From Symbiodinium natans (lineage: Eukaryota; Sar; Dinophyceae; Suessiales; Symbiodiniaceae): DNA of 64,000 nucleotides. Below, one piece after another: positions 31,384 to 40,656 of this stretch. The stretch spans positions 64,378 to 128,377 of the forward strand of contig CAJNDS010000486.1 in NCBI GenBank assembly GCA_905221605.1, read 5' to 3'. The notes beneath the pieces are model-generated. The model saw only the letters and a program-made list of their open reading frames with translations, was not told the origin of the DNA and did not search any database. The position numbers were made by a program, and so were the translations under genes. Positions within the stretch are counted from its first letter, which is position 1. Each line of letters begins with the position of its first letter.

Positions 31384-31525
31384 CACTTGGAGATTCATGG
31401 TACTTGGTAACCCAAACTGTACTTATCACCCAAGTATACTGTAACCCTATTAGGGTACCTAGGGGGCTTATATGTGGGTTATAGCTACATTTATCATTCG
31501 GTTTCTGTGCCCTGAGCCTCCAAGC
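31384..31525. mobile_element. Family E inverted-repeat element, copy 3
   Basis: Left CTTGGAGATTCATGGTACTT then GGTAACCC; right, read on the other strand, GCTTGGAGGCTCAGGGCACA. The centre ACCCTATTAGGGTACCTA matches the 9355 copy. Confidence 0.75.
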
Positions 31526-31529
31526 AAGG

Positions 31530-31698
31530 GGTTTCCCAAGTTAGGGGTACCCTTTTTGGGGGTCCGTGTCAAGGGGATTCTATTCTACTTGGGGTTATGA
31601 AAGGGGTACCCCCTTTTTGGGAAATTACCAGGGGGGTGTACGAAAATAGGGGACACCTAATAGAGACACCAAAAGAGCAGGATTCCCTTGCAAGAAGT
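31530..31698. mobile_element. Two adjacent family B copies (7 and 8)
   Basis: The first (31530-31629) begins GGTTTCCCAAGTTAGGGGTA and ends CCTTTTTGGGAAATTACC. The second (31635-31698) is a half copy starting GTGTACGAAAATAGGGGACA and stops before its right arm. It is followed by a telomeric array at 31700. Confidence 0.7.
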
Positions 31699-31699
31699 A

Positions 31700-31786
31700 A
31701 GGTTTAGGGTTTAAGGCTTAGGGCTTAGGGTTTAGGGTTTAGGGTTTTGGGTTTAGGGTTTAGGGTTTAGGGTTTAGGGTTTAGGG
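31700..31786 (+). repeat. Interstitial telomeric array
   Basis: About 12 units, TTTAGGG with CTTAGGG and TTTTGGG. Confidence 0.95.
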
Positions 31787-31872
31787 TCTGCAGGCCTTGG
31801 GAGGGCGAAGATTGCGGGGCCCAGCCTCTTTGCTTGCTTGTAGACATCAGGAGGGCTCCAGGGCTTCATTTA

Positions 31873-32158
31873 AGGGAGTTTACGAGTTTAGGGTTTTAGG
31901 GTTTTGGGTTTTAGGGTTTAGGGTTTTAGGGTTTAGGGTTTAGGGTTTAGGGTTTAGGGTTTAGGGTTTAGGGTTTAGGGTTTAGGGTTTAGGGTTTAGG
32001 GTTTAGGGTTTAGGGTTTAGGGTTTAGGGTTTAGGGTTTAGGGTTTGGGGTTTAGGGTTTAGGGTTTAGGGAAATAAGGGACCCCAAATATAGACCCACA
32101 AATAGTGGGGTTCCCTTGTAAGAAGGACCCGAAGGTACCCCCTATTTTCGGAAGCTGT
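31873..32158. mobile_element. Family B element, copy 9, split by a telomeric array
   Basis: The left part ends GGGAGTTTACGA (31874-31885). The right part starts AAATAAGGGACCCC (32072) and ends CCCTATTTTCGGAAG. Uninterrupted copies at 9891 and 25720 join these two parts directly (TTTACGA then (T/G)AATA(A)GGGACC). The 186 bp between (31886-32071) is pure telomeric repeat. Confidence 0.8.
31886..32071 (+). repeat. Telomeric array inserted inside a family B element
   Basis: About 26 TTTAGGG units with a few TTTTAGGG and TTTGGGG at the left. Confidence 0.97.
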
Positions 32159-32177
32159 CAGGTTCAGGCAAGCCCTT

Positions 32178-32262
32178 GACCCCTAAACCCTAGACCCTAG
32201 ACCCTAGACCCTAAACCCTAACCCTAAACCCCAAACCCTAATAACCCTAAACCCTAAACCTT
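32178..32262 (-). repeat. Degenerate telomeric array
   Basis: CCCTAGA, CCCTAAA and CCCTAATAA units. Confidence 0.9.
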
Positions 32263-32382
32263 CGGGCCCTGAAGCTTGGCCACCCCGCCCAGGCACCCGA
32301 TTCCGGTGATCACGGCCGCCAAGGCAGCCAGGGGCAGCGAGAAGCGCCGCACAAAGTCCAGAGCCACCTGCAACTGCTCAGG

Positions 32383-32522
32383 GTTTAGAGTTTAGGGTTT
32401 AGGGTTTAGGGTGCAGGGTTTAGGTTTTAGGGTTTAGGGTTTAGGGTTTGGGGTTTAGGGTTTAGGGTTTAGGGTTTAGGGTCTAGGGTTTAGGGTTAGG
32501 GTTTAGGGTTTAGGGTTTAGGA
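32383..32522 (+). repeat. Interstitial telomeric array
   Basis: About 19 TTTAGGG units with TGCAGGG, TTTGGGG and TCTAGGG variants, ending about 25 bp before the 53-bp satellite. Confidence 0.96.
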
Positions 32523-32545
32523 AACTTTGGGGTTCAGACGCTTAG

Positions 32546-34556
32546 CTGATGCTCACTCATGATGCGCCGGGAGTTGGGTCCCAACGCCAGGGCCAGCAAC
32601 AGCTGATGCTCATGAAGCACCCAGGTTTGGGTCCCAAAGTTAGGGCCAGAAACACCTAATGCTCATGAACCGCCTGGGTTTGGGTCCCAACGCCAGGGCC
32701 ACCAACAGCTGATGCAAATGATGCGCCCAGGTGCTGTTGCTGGCCCTAACTTTGGGACCCAAACCCCGGTGCATCATGAGCATCAGCTGTTGCTGGTCCT
32801 GCGTTGGGACCCAAATCCCGGCGCATCATGAGCATCAGACTTCGGGACCCAAACCTGGGCGCATCATGAGCGTCAGCTGTTGCTGGCCCTGGCGTCGGGA
32901 CCCAAACCCCGGCGCATCATGAGCATCAGCTGCTGCTGGCCCTAACTTTAAACCCAAATCTCGGGGCATCATGAGCATCAGCTGTTGCTGGCCCTGGCGT
33001 TGGGAACCAAATCCCGGCGCAGCTGTGTTTGGCACTAACTTTGGGACCCAAGGTGTTGGGACCCAAACCCCGACGCATCATGAGCATTAGCTGTTGCTGG
33101 CCCTGGCTTTCGGACCCAAACCTGGGCGCATCATGAGCATCAGCTGTTGCTGGCCCTTGGCGTTGGGACCCAAACCTGGGCGCATCATGAGCATCAGCTG
33201 CTGCTGGCCCTTGCCGTTGGGGCCCAAACCCCGGTGCATCATGAGCATCAGCTGTTGCTGGTCCTGCGTTGGGACCCAAATCTCGGCGCATCATGAGCAT
33301 CAGACTTCGGGACCCAAACCTGGGCGCATCATGAGCGTCAGCTGTTGCTGGCCCTGGCGTTGGGACACAAACCCCGGCACATCATGAGCATCAGCTGTTG
33401 CTGGCCCTAACTTTGGGACCCAAACCTGGGCGCAGCATGAGCCTCCTGTTGCTGGCCCTGGCGTTGGACACAAACCCGGCACATCATGAGCATCAGCTGT
33501 TGCTGGCCCTAACTTTGGGACCCAAACCTGCGCGCATCATGAGCATCAGCTGTTGCTGGCCCTAGCTTTGGGGCCCAAACCCCGGTGCATCATGAGCATC
33601 AGCTGTTGCTGGTCCTGCGTTGGGACCCAAATCTCGGCGCATCATGAGCATCAGACTTCGGGACCCAAACCTGGGCGCATCATGAGCGTCAGCTGTTGCT
33701 GGCCCTGGCGTTGGGACACAAACCCCGGCACATCATGAGCATCAGCTGTTGCTGGCCCTAACTTTGGGACCCAAACCTGGGCGCAGCATGAGCCTCCTGT
33801 TGCTGGCCCTGGCGTTGGACACAAACCCGGCACATCATGAGCATCAGCTGTTGCTGGCCCTAACTTTGGGACCCAAACCTGCGCGCATCATGAGCATCAG
33901 CTGTTGCTGGCCCTGGCATTGGCACCCAAACCTGGGCGCATCATGAGCATCAGCTGTTGCTGGCCCTGGCATCGGGACCCAGACATGGGCGCATCATGAG
34001 TATCAGCTGTTGCTGGCCCTGGCGTTGGGACCCAAACCTGGGCGCATCATGAGCGTCAGCTCTGTTGCTGGCCCTGGCGTTGGGACCCAAACCTGACGCA
34101 TCATGAGCATCAGCTGCCTCTGGCCCTAACTTTTGGGACCCAAACCTGTGCGCATCATGAGCATCAGCTGTTGCTGGCCCTGGCGTCGGGACCCAAACCC
34201 CGGCGCATCATGAGCATCAGCTGCTGCTGGCCCTAACTTTAAACCCAAATCTCGGGGCATCATGAGCATCAGCTGTTGCTGGCCCTGGCGTTGGGAACCA
34301 AATCCCGGCGCAGCTGTGTTTGGCACTAACTTTGGGACCCAAGGTGTTGGGACCCAAACCCCGACGCATCATGAGCATTAGCTGTTGCTGGCCCTGGCTT
34401 TCGGACCCAAACCTGGGCGCATCATGAGCATCAGCTGTTGCTGGCCCTTGGCGTTGGGACCCAAACCTGGGCGCATCATGAGCATCAGCTGCTGCTGGCC
34501 CTTGCCGTTGGGACCCAAACCTGGGCTCAGCTGTTGCTGGCCCGTGGCATCGTGAG
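32546..34556 (+). repeat. 53-bp satellite array with inversion and higher-order duplications
   Basis: The unit is GCATCATGAGCATCAGCTGT plus TGCTGGCCCT, GGCGTTGGGACCC and AAACCTGGGC, 53 bp (for example starts at 33938 and 33991). About 34 units run forward from ~32731; the first three (32546-32730) are inverted. 32878-33222 recurs almost exactly at 34168-34512, and 33220-33480 recurs at 33571-33831. Open frames through the array are repeat translations because 53 is not a multiple of three. The array ends close to the 3' end of the gene at 34719. Confidence 0.95.
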
Positions 34557-34718
34557 CAGCAGCTGTGGCTATTTACAAGCATCAAAATGTTACAGGTTCC
34601 AGTTTTTTGCTTATAACAAGCCCCAGAATCTTAAAAACCACAGCACTAGCTGCTTTGCACCAGTGGTGCTGCAGACCTTTTCTTCTGCATTCACAGGTTG
34701 CTGCTTGCCCAAGCAGCC

Positions 34719-35783
34719 CTATACCAGTTCTCTGACAAAGTACTCCGTTGCCACGGATGGAGCCGGCAGTAAGGCATCTTTCATGTCGTCCCAATTAATG
34801 GCAAGAATGTGTTTTGCCTGTTTCGTGTCTTCGACATCTGGCTCTGGATAGGTGTCGCCGCCCTCTGCAAGCAAGAGATAGTAGTCCCATGGCCCGTGGC
34901 AGTCAAGTGCTAGCTTTGTGTGGTCCACAGTGCGGGCATAGGAGAAGCCTCTTCCGTACGCAGTGTCCAGGGCACCTGTGTAATCGTCACGCATCGTGCG
35001 CAACATCTCCTCAGGCCTTGCGCACACTGAGTGCCCATTGTTCACGAGCCTCTCGCGTCCAAAACAAGGAAACAGAGGTTTAGGCCCCGCGTTGTAAGGT
35101 TTAGAGTTTTCACGAAACACACATCCAGACTTTTGATTTAGCCCTTGTACATGGCACATGAGATTAATAAGAAACAAACACAACGATTCTGGTTGCCAAG
35201 TGAGCAGCCCGTTTACTAGCATGAACTGCCCGTAGCCTACCTCGGGAGTTCTCGAATGGATAAGGACTCGTTGCACATCCTTCTCAGGAACGACCTTGGA
35301 AGCCTTGCTGGTGGTCAGGAGATTCTGCCCAGCATACTCCATGAGCTGCTTGTGAATTGTCATGTATGCCATCATGTCAAACTGATCGAGGTTCACCTGA
35401 GGCACCTCTCCCGCAGCCATCGATTTCAGAACTTCTGCTTGTGAAGGAACTCCGGGCAGGGCCATCGCACTGGCGACCAGTGCCTTGGGGAAAGTTGTCA
35501 TTGTACGATTTGGCAAGTTCTCCAGGCCGATAAAGAAGGGAATGCTGCCCGACATAATAATTTCGTAGTGGCGGAGACAATCTCATCCCATGTTCTTCGT
35601 CGTAATGCCAAAGAGAGCCTTGCTGTACTGTGCGTAGTAAGCATCCTCGGTGTCGTATATGTATGTTCGCGCGTCACCAGGAATCACCCTGGAAAACATC
35701 ATCGTCTTCTTGCCATCTTGGCGCAGGCTGATGGTCTCCCTCCACTTCTCTGGCGGGATGCCGAACGAAATACTGCGGCTCAC
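34719..35783 (-). CDS. Algal RHYEI-motif protein, exostosin/glycosyltransferase-like; in-frame TGA, 5' incomplete
   Basis: The only convincing protein gene. The downstream 278-codon frame and an upstream 66-codon frame are in the same register, separated by a single TGA (35583-35585). Near the N-terminus are FSRVIPGDARTYIYDTEDAY and FGITTKNMG, then the stop, then DCLRHYEIIMSGSIPFF. Further on are LLTT, YGQFMLVNGL and YGRGFSYARTV. From memory this motif order belongs to a family of uncharacterised, glycosyltransferase/exostosin-like proteins in marine protists with GWDCxRHYEI, so the TGA replaces the Trp codon TGG. The biochemical role is unproven. The exon starts at a splice acceptor (CTTCTTCTCATCACAG then GTGAGC), so earlier exons lie outside what I can recognise. 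A 147-nt GC-AG intron is likely at 35050-35196. The stop codon follows VRELV at 34719. It is either a young pseudogene, a read-through or recoded gene, or an edited transcript. Confidence 0.65.
35050..35196 (-). other. Putative 147-nt GC-AG intron
   Basis: On the minus strand the donor is ACTTG|GCAACC (35197/35196) and the acceptor is GCGAGAG|GCTCGTG (35050/35049). Removal joins NGLLT-W-LVNNGHSV in frame, which restores continuity between family-like segments. The intron is 49 codons long without a stop, so the frame stays open even if retained. The intron translation is low in family-like sequence. A GT donor at 35235 (GAG|GTAGGC) is the alternative. Confidence 0.45.
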
Positions 35784-35830
35784 CTGTGATGAGAAGAAGT
35801 AAGCTTTGCATAAGACTTCTGCAGGGATTA
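35784..35830 (-). promoter_or_regulatory. Splice acceptor region upstream of the first recognised exon
   Basis: Minus strand TTACTTCTTCTCATCACAG precedes the exon at 35783: a pyrimidine tract with AG at 35784-35785. It supports an intron here rather than a start codon; no ATG begins the frame. Confidence 0.6.
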
Positions 35831-35947
35831 GTGGGTTGCCCAGTCACCTAGGAATAGAAAGGGTGCCCTTTTTTTGCTTAAAAGGGGTTTATAAGGGAAC
35901 CTAAACCCCCCAAAAAAGGGAATAAGGGTACTACTGGGCATCCTAGA
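35826..35947. mobile_element. Family C element, copy 2, inside the upstream intron
   Basis: Left GGTTGCCCAGTCACCTAGGA; right TACTACTGGGCATCCTAG; internal AAAGGGGTTTATAAGGGAAC. It lies about 40 bp upstream of the splice acceptor of the RHYEI gene. Nearly identical internally to 54996-55083. Confidence 0.8.
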
Positions 35948-36055
35948 CTATATGGTGTCTGTAAGTAGCTAAATCCCTTCTTGGCAGTCCTAACCATGAG
36001 CTTATAACATAATTTAACCGACCTAAGACACCCCCGGGAAACAACCAGAGGTTCA

Positions 36056-36420
36056 GAACCCTAAACCCTAAACCCTAAACCCTAAACACCTTGTTGAATC
36101 GGTTGTTGTTTAGGACTTGGGGTTTGGGGGGGCTTATGGATGAGAGCCTGCCGGGCTTACGGTTGGTTGCGGGGGGGCAGGGTCCTGTAAAGAACTCACA
36201 TCGAAAACTTGGCCAGAAATGGCCAGAATGGCTGCAGTTGAATGCAAACGCACAGCGCCCCGAAAGACTGCAAGATGCACATTTTTTCACATGTGGCTTG
36301 AATCTTCGATGGCTGCAACCCATGGCTGACAGCTTTAAACCATAAACCTTGAAGACCCTAAACCCTAAACCCTAAACCCTAAACCCTACACCCTAAACCC
36401 TAAACCCTAAACCCTAAAGA
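36056..36420 (-). repeat. Telomeric arrays flanking 250 bp of unique sequence
   Basis: CCCTAAA runs at 36056-36087 and 36354-36418. The unique part between them has no recognisable gene. Confidence 0.93.
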
Positions 36421-36559
36421 CCCTAAACTAGACGATGGCCTCCGGAGGGATGTTCGTGGATGACTCGGGTGCGAGGCTGCAGCAAATGGGCTCCTCCTTT
36501 TCCCAGCCAGAGCTTTGTCCTTCACGGAGCACTGCGCACTGGACCTCCAAGAGGGTTTA

Positions 36560-36675
36560 ACTAACTCTAAACCCTAAACCCTAAACCCTAAACCCGAAAC
36601 CCTAAACCCTAAACCCTAAGTTTGGAGTACCCTAAACCCTTTAGGCCCTAAACTGTAGACTTAGGGTTTAGGGTT
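36560..36675. repeat. Short divergent telomeric runs
   Basis: CCCTAAA units at 36567-36619, then TTTAGGG at 36660-36675. Confidence 0.9.
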
Positions 36676-37480
36676 ACCTCCACTTCTAAGAGATTCAAAG
36701 CAGGGCTAGGACTGTTCTAGCAGACAGGACCTCCTGCAGGAGGGCGAGCAGGCTCAAGGACCGAGTCATCCACACTGCAAGCATGGCGATGCGTGAAGGT
36801 CTACGGTCTCGGATGGTGAGAGCTATAACTAGTTGTTGAAGAACGTGAGCCGATCAACAGCTGAGGTCATCTCTGTCGCTGGCGCTCAAGTTCTCAAAGC
36901 AACTGCAAATGTACAGGCGGATCCTGAGGTTTATGCTTCCGCAGAGCATGGAGCACGAAGGAAGACATTCCGCGAATCAACCCTAATTAAACCCTAAACC
37001 CTAAACCCTAAACCCTAGACCCCTCCAAATTCCCGCACCTCGAGCGGCCCGGGCAAGGAGGACGCAAGGAGGCGCAAGGCCAACAACCTCCACCGCTGCA
37101 TTTAGGAATAGCCTAAGCGATCTAGGATCAGTCTATGGTCAGATGGATCACATGGTCCCCTGACTTTGCTAGGACCACAAGGATCTCGGGGCGTGCGAAG
37201 CCCTCAGCCCGAATCTGCAAAATCAGGCCCAACTCCCTAGCCCGCGGGCCTTGCACAAGCTCCTATGGACCTTGAACCCTGCTTAAAATTCAGCAAAGAC
37301 AGACTTGTTTGCAGTCGCGCTGCCCCGCTCCCCTAGACCCTAAACCCTAAACCCTAAACCCTAAACTCGAGAAAAAGCCCTTCCACGCCTGGCGATGGTG
37401 CCCCCGATGTTCAGCCTGGCCAAGCTCCACTGCGGACTGTCGGGTTGAGTTGAGGGCCGACATTGGGAGCTTACGAAAAC
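36676..37480. other. Unique sequence without recognisable gene
   Basis: Small CCCTAAA runs at 36979-37018 and 37336-37363; the first contains the CCCTAATTAAACCC variant. No motif-bearing frame. Confidence 0.4.
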
Positions 37481-37481
37481 A

Positions 37482-37786
37482 GGGTTTAGGGTTTAGGGTT
37501 TAGGGTTTAGGGTTTAGCAGGACAGACGGTGAGGCTTAACCCTCACCTTTCCGTTTCTCTTTTCGCTTCGTCTGTCGCTCGACGGAAGCGACCCCTCACT
37601 TAGTTTAGGGTTTAGGGTTTAGGGTTTAGGGTTTAGGGTTTAGGGTTTAGGGTTTAGGGTTTAGGGTTTATGGTTTAGGTTTAGGGTTTAGGGTTTAGGG
37701 TTTAGGGTTTAGGGTTTAGGGTTTAGGGTTTAGGGTTTAGGGTTTAGGGTTTAGGGTTTAGGGTTTAGAGTTTAGAGTTTAGCCTC
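37482..37786 (+). repeat. Telomeric arrays
   Basis: TTTAGGG at 37482-37517 and about 26 units at 37601-37786. Two TTTAGAG units stand at the right edge. Confidence 0.97.
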
Positions 37787-37900
37787 CCCTCTGAGACCCC
37801 AGCGCCGTGAAGGTGGCCGGACGCATCTTCGAGGCACCCGCCAGGAGGCAGACCACAGCTCCTGGCCTCCAATGTCTGCTGCATTTTGGGCTTCTCGGGT

Positions 37901-38090
37901 TGTTTAGGGTTTAGGGTTTAGGGTTTAGGGTTTAGGGTTTAGGGTTTAGGGTTTAGGGTTTAGGGTTTAGGGTTTAGGGTTTAGGGTTTAGGGTTTAGGG
38001 GTTACGGGTTAGGGGTTAGGGGTTAGGGGTTTAGGGTTTAGGGTTTAGGGTTTAAGGGTTAAGGGTTTAGGGTTTAGGGTTTAGGGATTC
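37901..38090 (+). repeat. Interstitial telomeric array with variants
   Basis: About 13 TTTAGGG units, then GTTACGGG, GTTAGGGG (several) and TTTAAGGG, then TTTAGGG again. Confidence 0.97.
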
Positions 38091-38590
38091 TACAGGGGGG
38101 GCGGGGGGAGGCGATGGCTTTCCCAGTGTATTTTCCCTGTGGTTGTGGTGATCTGTTACTTTCTGTGCGGTCACCAAAGGGTAGTTATAGGCAGAGCAAG
38201 TTGCAAAGGTTGAGAGTTTAGGCATTGAGAAGGGCTGAAGACTGTTGAGAACTGGGACGTGGGAGTTGCGGGATTTGTATACGATTCCTGGAGAATTGAG
38301 AATGGTGTTATTCATCAAAGAGTCACAGGCAGTTGTATTTGAGGTTGCTTTGGTAGAGGTCAGCGAAACGCCAGCACAGACCACCGAAGACGCCAAACTG
38401 AACTCGAGGATGTTGAGGTACTTTCAGGACGGAGGACTGGCCTCAGAACCTCGATCAGCACGCCAACCCGGCAAGTTGTCCGCAAACGCCCGACCAAGCT
38501 GCCAATTCATCCGAACACCAGCATGCAAGCACACGCCACTCCAAAACAGAAAGAGCTTCAGCTGCAAGGACTGGTAAGCTTCGGTGCAAC
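38091..38590. other. Unique segment, weak coding possibility
   Basis: Both strands are open for about 110 codons (plus 38245-38577, minus 38067-38396). Composition is less skewed than its surroundings, but neither translation carries a motif I recognise. An exon of an unknown gene is possible. Confidence 0.2.
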
Positions 38591-38594
38591 AAGA

Positions 38595-38678
38595 GCAGCC
38601 AGACACAATTCTCAGCACTGGCCTGCCGGCCGTCTGCTAAACCCCTTTACATGCGTGTCTTGATCATCATCCCACGCA
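38595..38678 (-). ncRNA. C/D-box-like small RNA candidate, copy 1
   Basis: On the minus strand: C-box-like ATGATGA (38664-38670), conserved AAAGGGGTTTAGCAGA, a small stem GGCC-GGCA-GGCC, GTGCTGAGA, then TTGTGTCTGG at the D-box position (degenerate CTGG, 38599-38602). The 72-nt distance between boxes is normal for C/D snoRNAs. The flanks do not form the terminal stem well here. Confidence 0.25.
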
Positions 38679-38754
38679 TACCGCAAGACGACAAGTAATA
38701 TGCCGAGGTCTTCAAAGGCATGCGAGGTCCACAGGCTGGCTCAAAAGCAGAAAA

Positions 38755-38870
38755 AGCACGCACACACGGACACACAAACGGACAAACGAGCATCTTTGGA
38801 CAAAAACAGCGCACAAACAAACAAAAAGAAAAAAACAAACACAGCAAGACAACAAAGTAACTAAACACAC
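38755..38870 (+). repeat. CA-rich microsatellite region
   Basis: Degenerate CACACGGACACACAAACGGA and AAACAAACAAAAAG runs. Confidence 0.8.
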
Positions 38871-39201
38871 ATATGCACTCGACAGGCACAAACCCTACAC
38901 CATAATATGAGCCCCAGTCTAAGCGACCAGACCCCCTCTATGCCCCGACGGACGTAAGGTTCAACTTGGGATCCTACAGGATTGCTTTTGGAATACAATG
39001 TCCATGCGTATTCCCTTTCAGCAGGCCCGAACCATATCGGGTTTGGGTCAGGATTTCAACTGTAGACTTACTACCTGTGCTGGCTGCATTGAAGGGCGCA
39101 CGCAGCCCGGAAGGTCAAGCTTCCACCACCACTTCAACCAGTTCATTTTCAACACGCCAACTGCAAGGGCGAAAGACAGAAACGCCCGGCGCCCGCAAGC
39201 A

Positions 39202-39280
39202 GGGGTCAGAGGCAGGTCTCAGCACCGGCCGGCTCGGCCATCTGCTAAACCCCTTTGCGTGTCGTGATCGTCATCCCCAC
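39202..39280 (-). ncRNA. C/D-box-like small RNA candidate, copy 2
   Basis: Minus strand: GGGG-ATGACGA (C box with one change, 39268-39274), AAAGGGGTTTAGCAGA, stem GGCC-GAGCC-GGCC, GTGCTGAGA, CTGA-CCCC (D box 39206-39209). GGGG/CCCC forms the terminal stem. The internal stem sequence differs from the other copies but still pairs. Confidence 0.3.
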
Positions 39281-39351
39281 GCTTGCAGGGTTGTGAGAAC
39301 TGGAGCCTAAAGGTTAAGGCGGCCCCAAGACCCCAAGCAGCAACGCAAAGA

Positions 39352-39435
39352 CAGACAGACAGGCAGGCAGACAGACAGACACACAGACAGATAGACACGC
39401 ACGCACACACACACAGAAAAAACAAAAAAAAACAG
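39352..39435 (+). repeat. GACA/GCAC microsatellite
   Basis: About 16 tetranucleotide units (GACA, GGCA, GATA), then CACA, then an A-rich tail. Confidence 0.93.
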
Positions 39436-39486
39436 GGTGCTAACTCGTCGGCAGGGGCGCATGAAACGTCCCAAAAGGGAGTATGG

Positions 39487-39567
39487 AGTGGTCAGACACA
39501 ACTCTCAGCACGAGCCTCGCGGCTCTCTGCTAAACCCCTTTAAGTGTGTCTTGATCATCATCCCACC
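39487..39567 (-). ncRNA. C/D-box-like small RNA candidate, copy 3 (best)
   Basis: Minus strand: GGTGG-G-ATGATGA (C box 39555-39561), AAGACACAC, AAAGGGGTTTAGCAGA, stem GAGCC-GCGA-GGCTC, GTGCTGAGA, TTGTGT, CTGA (D box 39492-39495), CCACT. The terminal stem GTGG/CCAC directly flanks the two boxes, as in C/D snoRNAs. AGACACA/TGTGTCT could also pair. No C' box is evident, so the classification is tentative. Confidence 0.35.
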
Positions 39568-39975
39568 GCCCCGTCACTCAACCAAACTCACGACAGAAGC
39601 CAAAGGCGGTACCCAAGCTGTTGCAACATCCCGACTCCAACCGTGGGGGCCCCTTCCCGCGTAGCACGGCACCGAAACCTTCCCCTGGCACCGATCCAAC
39701 CGCGTCGTATGGATGGGTTGGGCAATCGCATCACGCCGGCCAGCGCTTGCTTGAGAACAACTTTGCACTTCACACCCAAGCCGAGCAAGCCGAAAGCAAA
39801 TCGCAGCAAGACCCCCAAGGAGCGCAGGGTCCAGATTCTAGATTCTAGGGTTTGCCTTTGGGTTTGGGTACTTCAGATCCCCCCCCCCCAAGCCTCAAGA
39901 CAATTGAAGCCTCAGGTCATGTAGCCCTAAAACCCTAAACCCCCATGCTGAGATGCAGGAATCTGCCGGAGGATT
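39568..39975. other. Unique sequence without recognisable gene
   Basis: GC-rich with overlapping frames in several phases (plus 39544-39924). No motif recognised. Confidence 0.4.
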
Positions 39976-39977
39976 TT

Positions 39978-40032
39978 TTGGGGTTTAGGGTTTGGGGTTT
40001 AGGGTTTAATTAGGGTTTGGGGTTTAGGGTTG
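39978..40032 (+). repeat. Telomeric array with the AATTA variant
   Basis: TTTGGGG and TTTAGGG units including GGGTTTAATTAGGG near 40004-40017, a variant also seen at 36980, 45105 and 60668. Confidence 0.93.
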
Positions 40033-40159
40033 CGGGCTTCGGTGTTGCCACAGCTTCCTTTGATGGCATTGTCTGGCCTTCATCACGAAAAAAACGTCGA
40101 AGACAAGCATATTTAGGGTTCGTAACGCCTGCAAGCCTTACATGGGACCTCTTGCTCTT

Positions 40160-40312
40160 CACCCTAAACCCTAAACCCTAAACCCTAAACCCTAAACCCT
40201 AAACCCTAAACCCTAAACCCTAAACCCTAAACCCTAAACCCTAAACCCTAAACCCTAAACCCTAAACCCTAAACCCTAAACTCTAAACCCTAACCCTAAA
40301 CCCTAAACCCTT
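40160..40312 (-). repeat. Interstitial telomeric array
   Basis: About 21 CCCTAAA units. Confidence 0.98.
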
Positions 40313-40424
40313 TTTTGTTGGGCCCCCCTACTCCACCACCACCGCCAGGGCGGAGAAACGCGCGAAGGCGCTCGAGGCACGGCGGAGTGCCTGTGAGGGA
40401 CTTTGCGGTCACATTTCGGGGAAG

Positions 40425-40656
40425 GGTTTAGGGTTTAGGGTTTAGGGTTTAGGGTTTAGGGTTTAGGGTTTAGGGTTTAGGGTTTAGGGTTTAGGGTTTA
40501 GGGTTTAGGGTTTAGGGTTTAGGGTTTAGGGTTTAGGGTAAAGGGTTTAGGGTTTAGGGTTTAGGGTTTAGGGTTTAGGGTTTAGGGTTTAGGGTTTAGG
40601 GTTTAGGGTTTAGGGTTTAGGGTTTAGGGTTTAGGGTTTAGGGTCGTTTAGGGTTC
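40425..40656 (+). repeat. Interstitial telomeric array
   Basis: About 33 TTTAGGG units with one AAAGGG slip. Confidence 0.98.

Noticed and set aside
32731-34851. Open frames up to 137 codons across the 53-bp satellite
   Set aside because: They are phase-shifted translations of the repeat in all frames; the unit is not a multiple of three and no start or splice context exists.
38595-39567. Plus-strand reading of the three-copy sequence as a telomerase RNA template (TCTGCTAAACCCCTTT)
   Set aside because: CTAAACCCC matches only about eight template positions and continues with CTTT rather than TAA. Three diverged copies also argue against a telomerase RNA gene.
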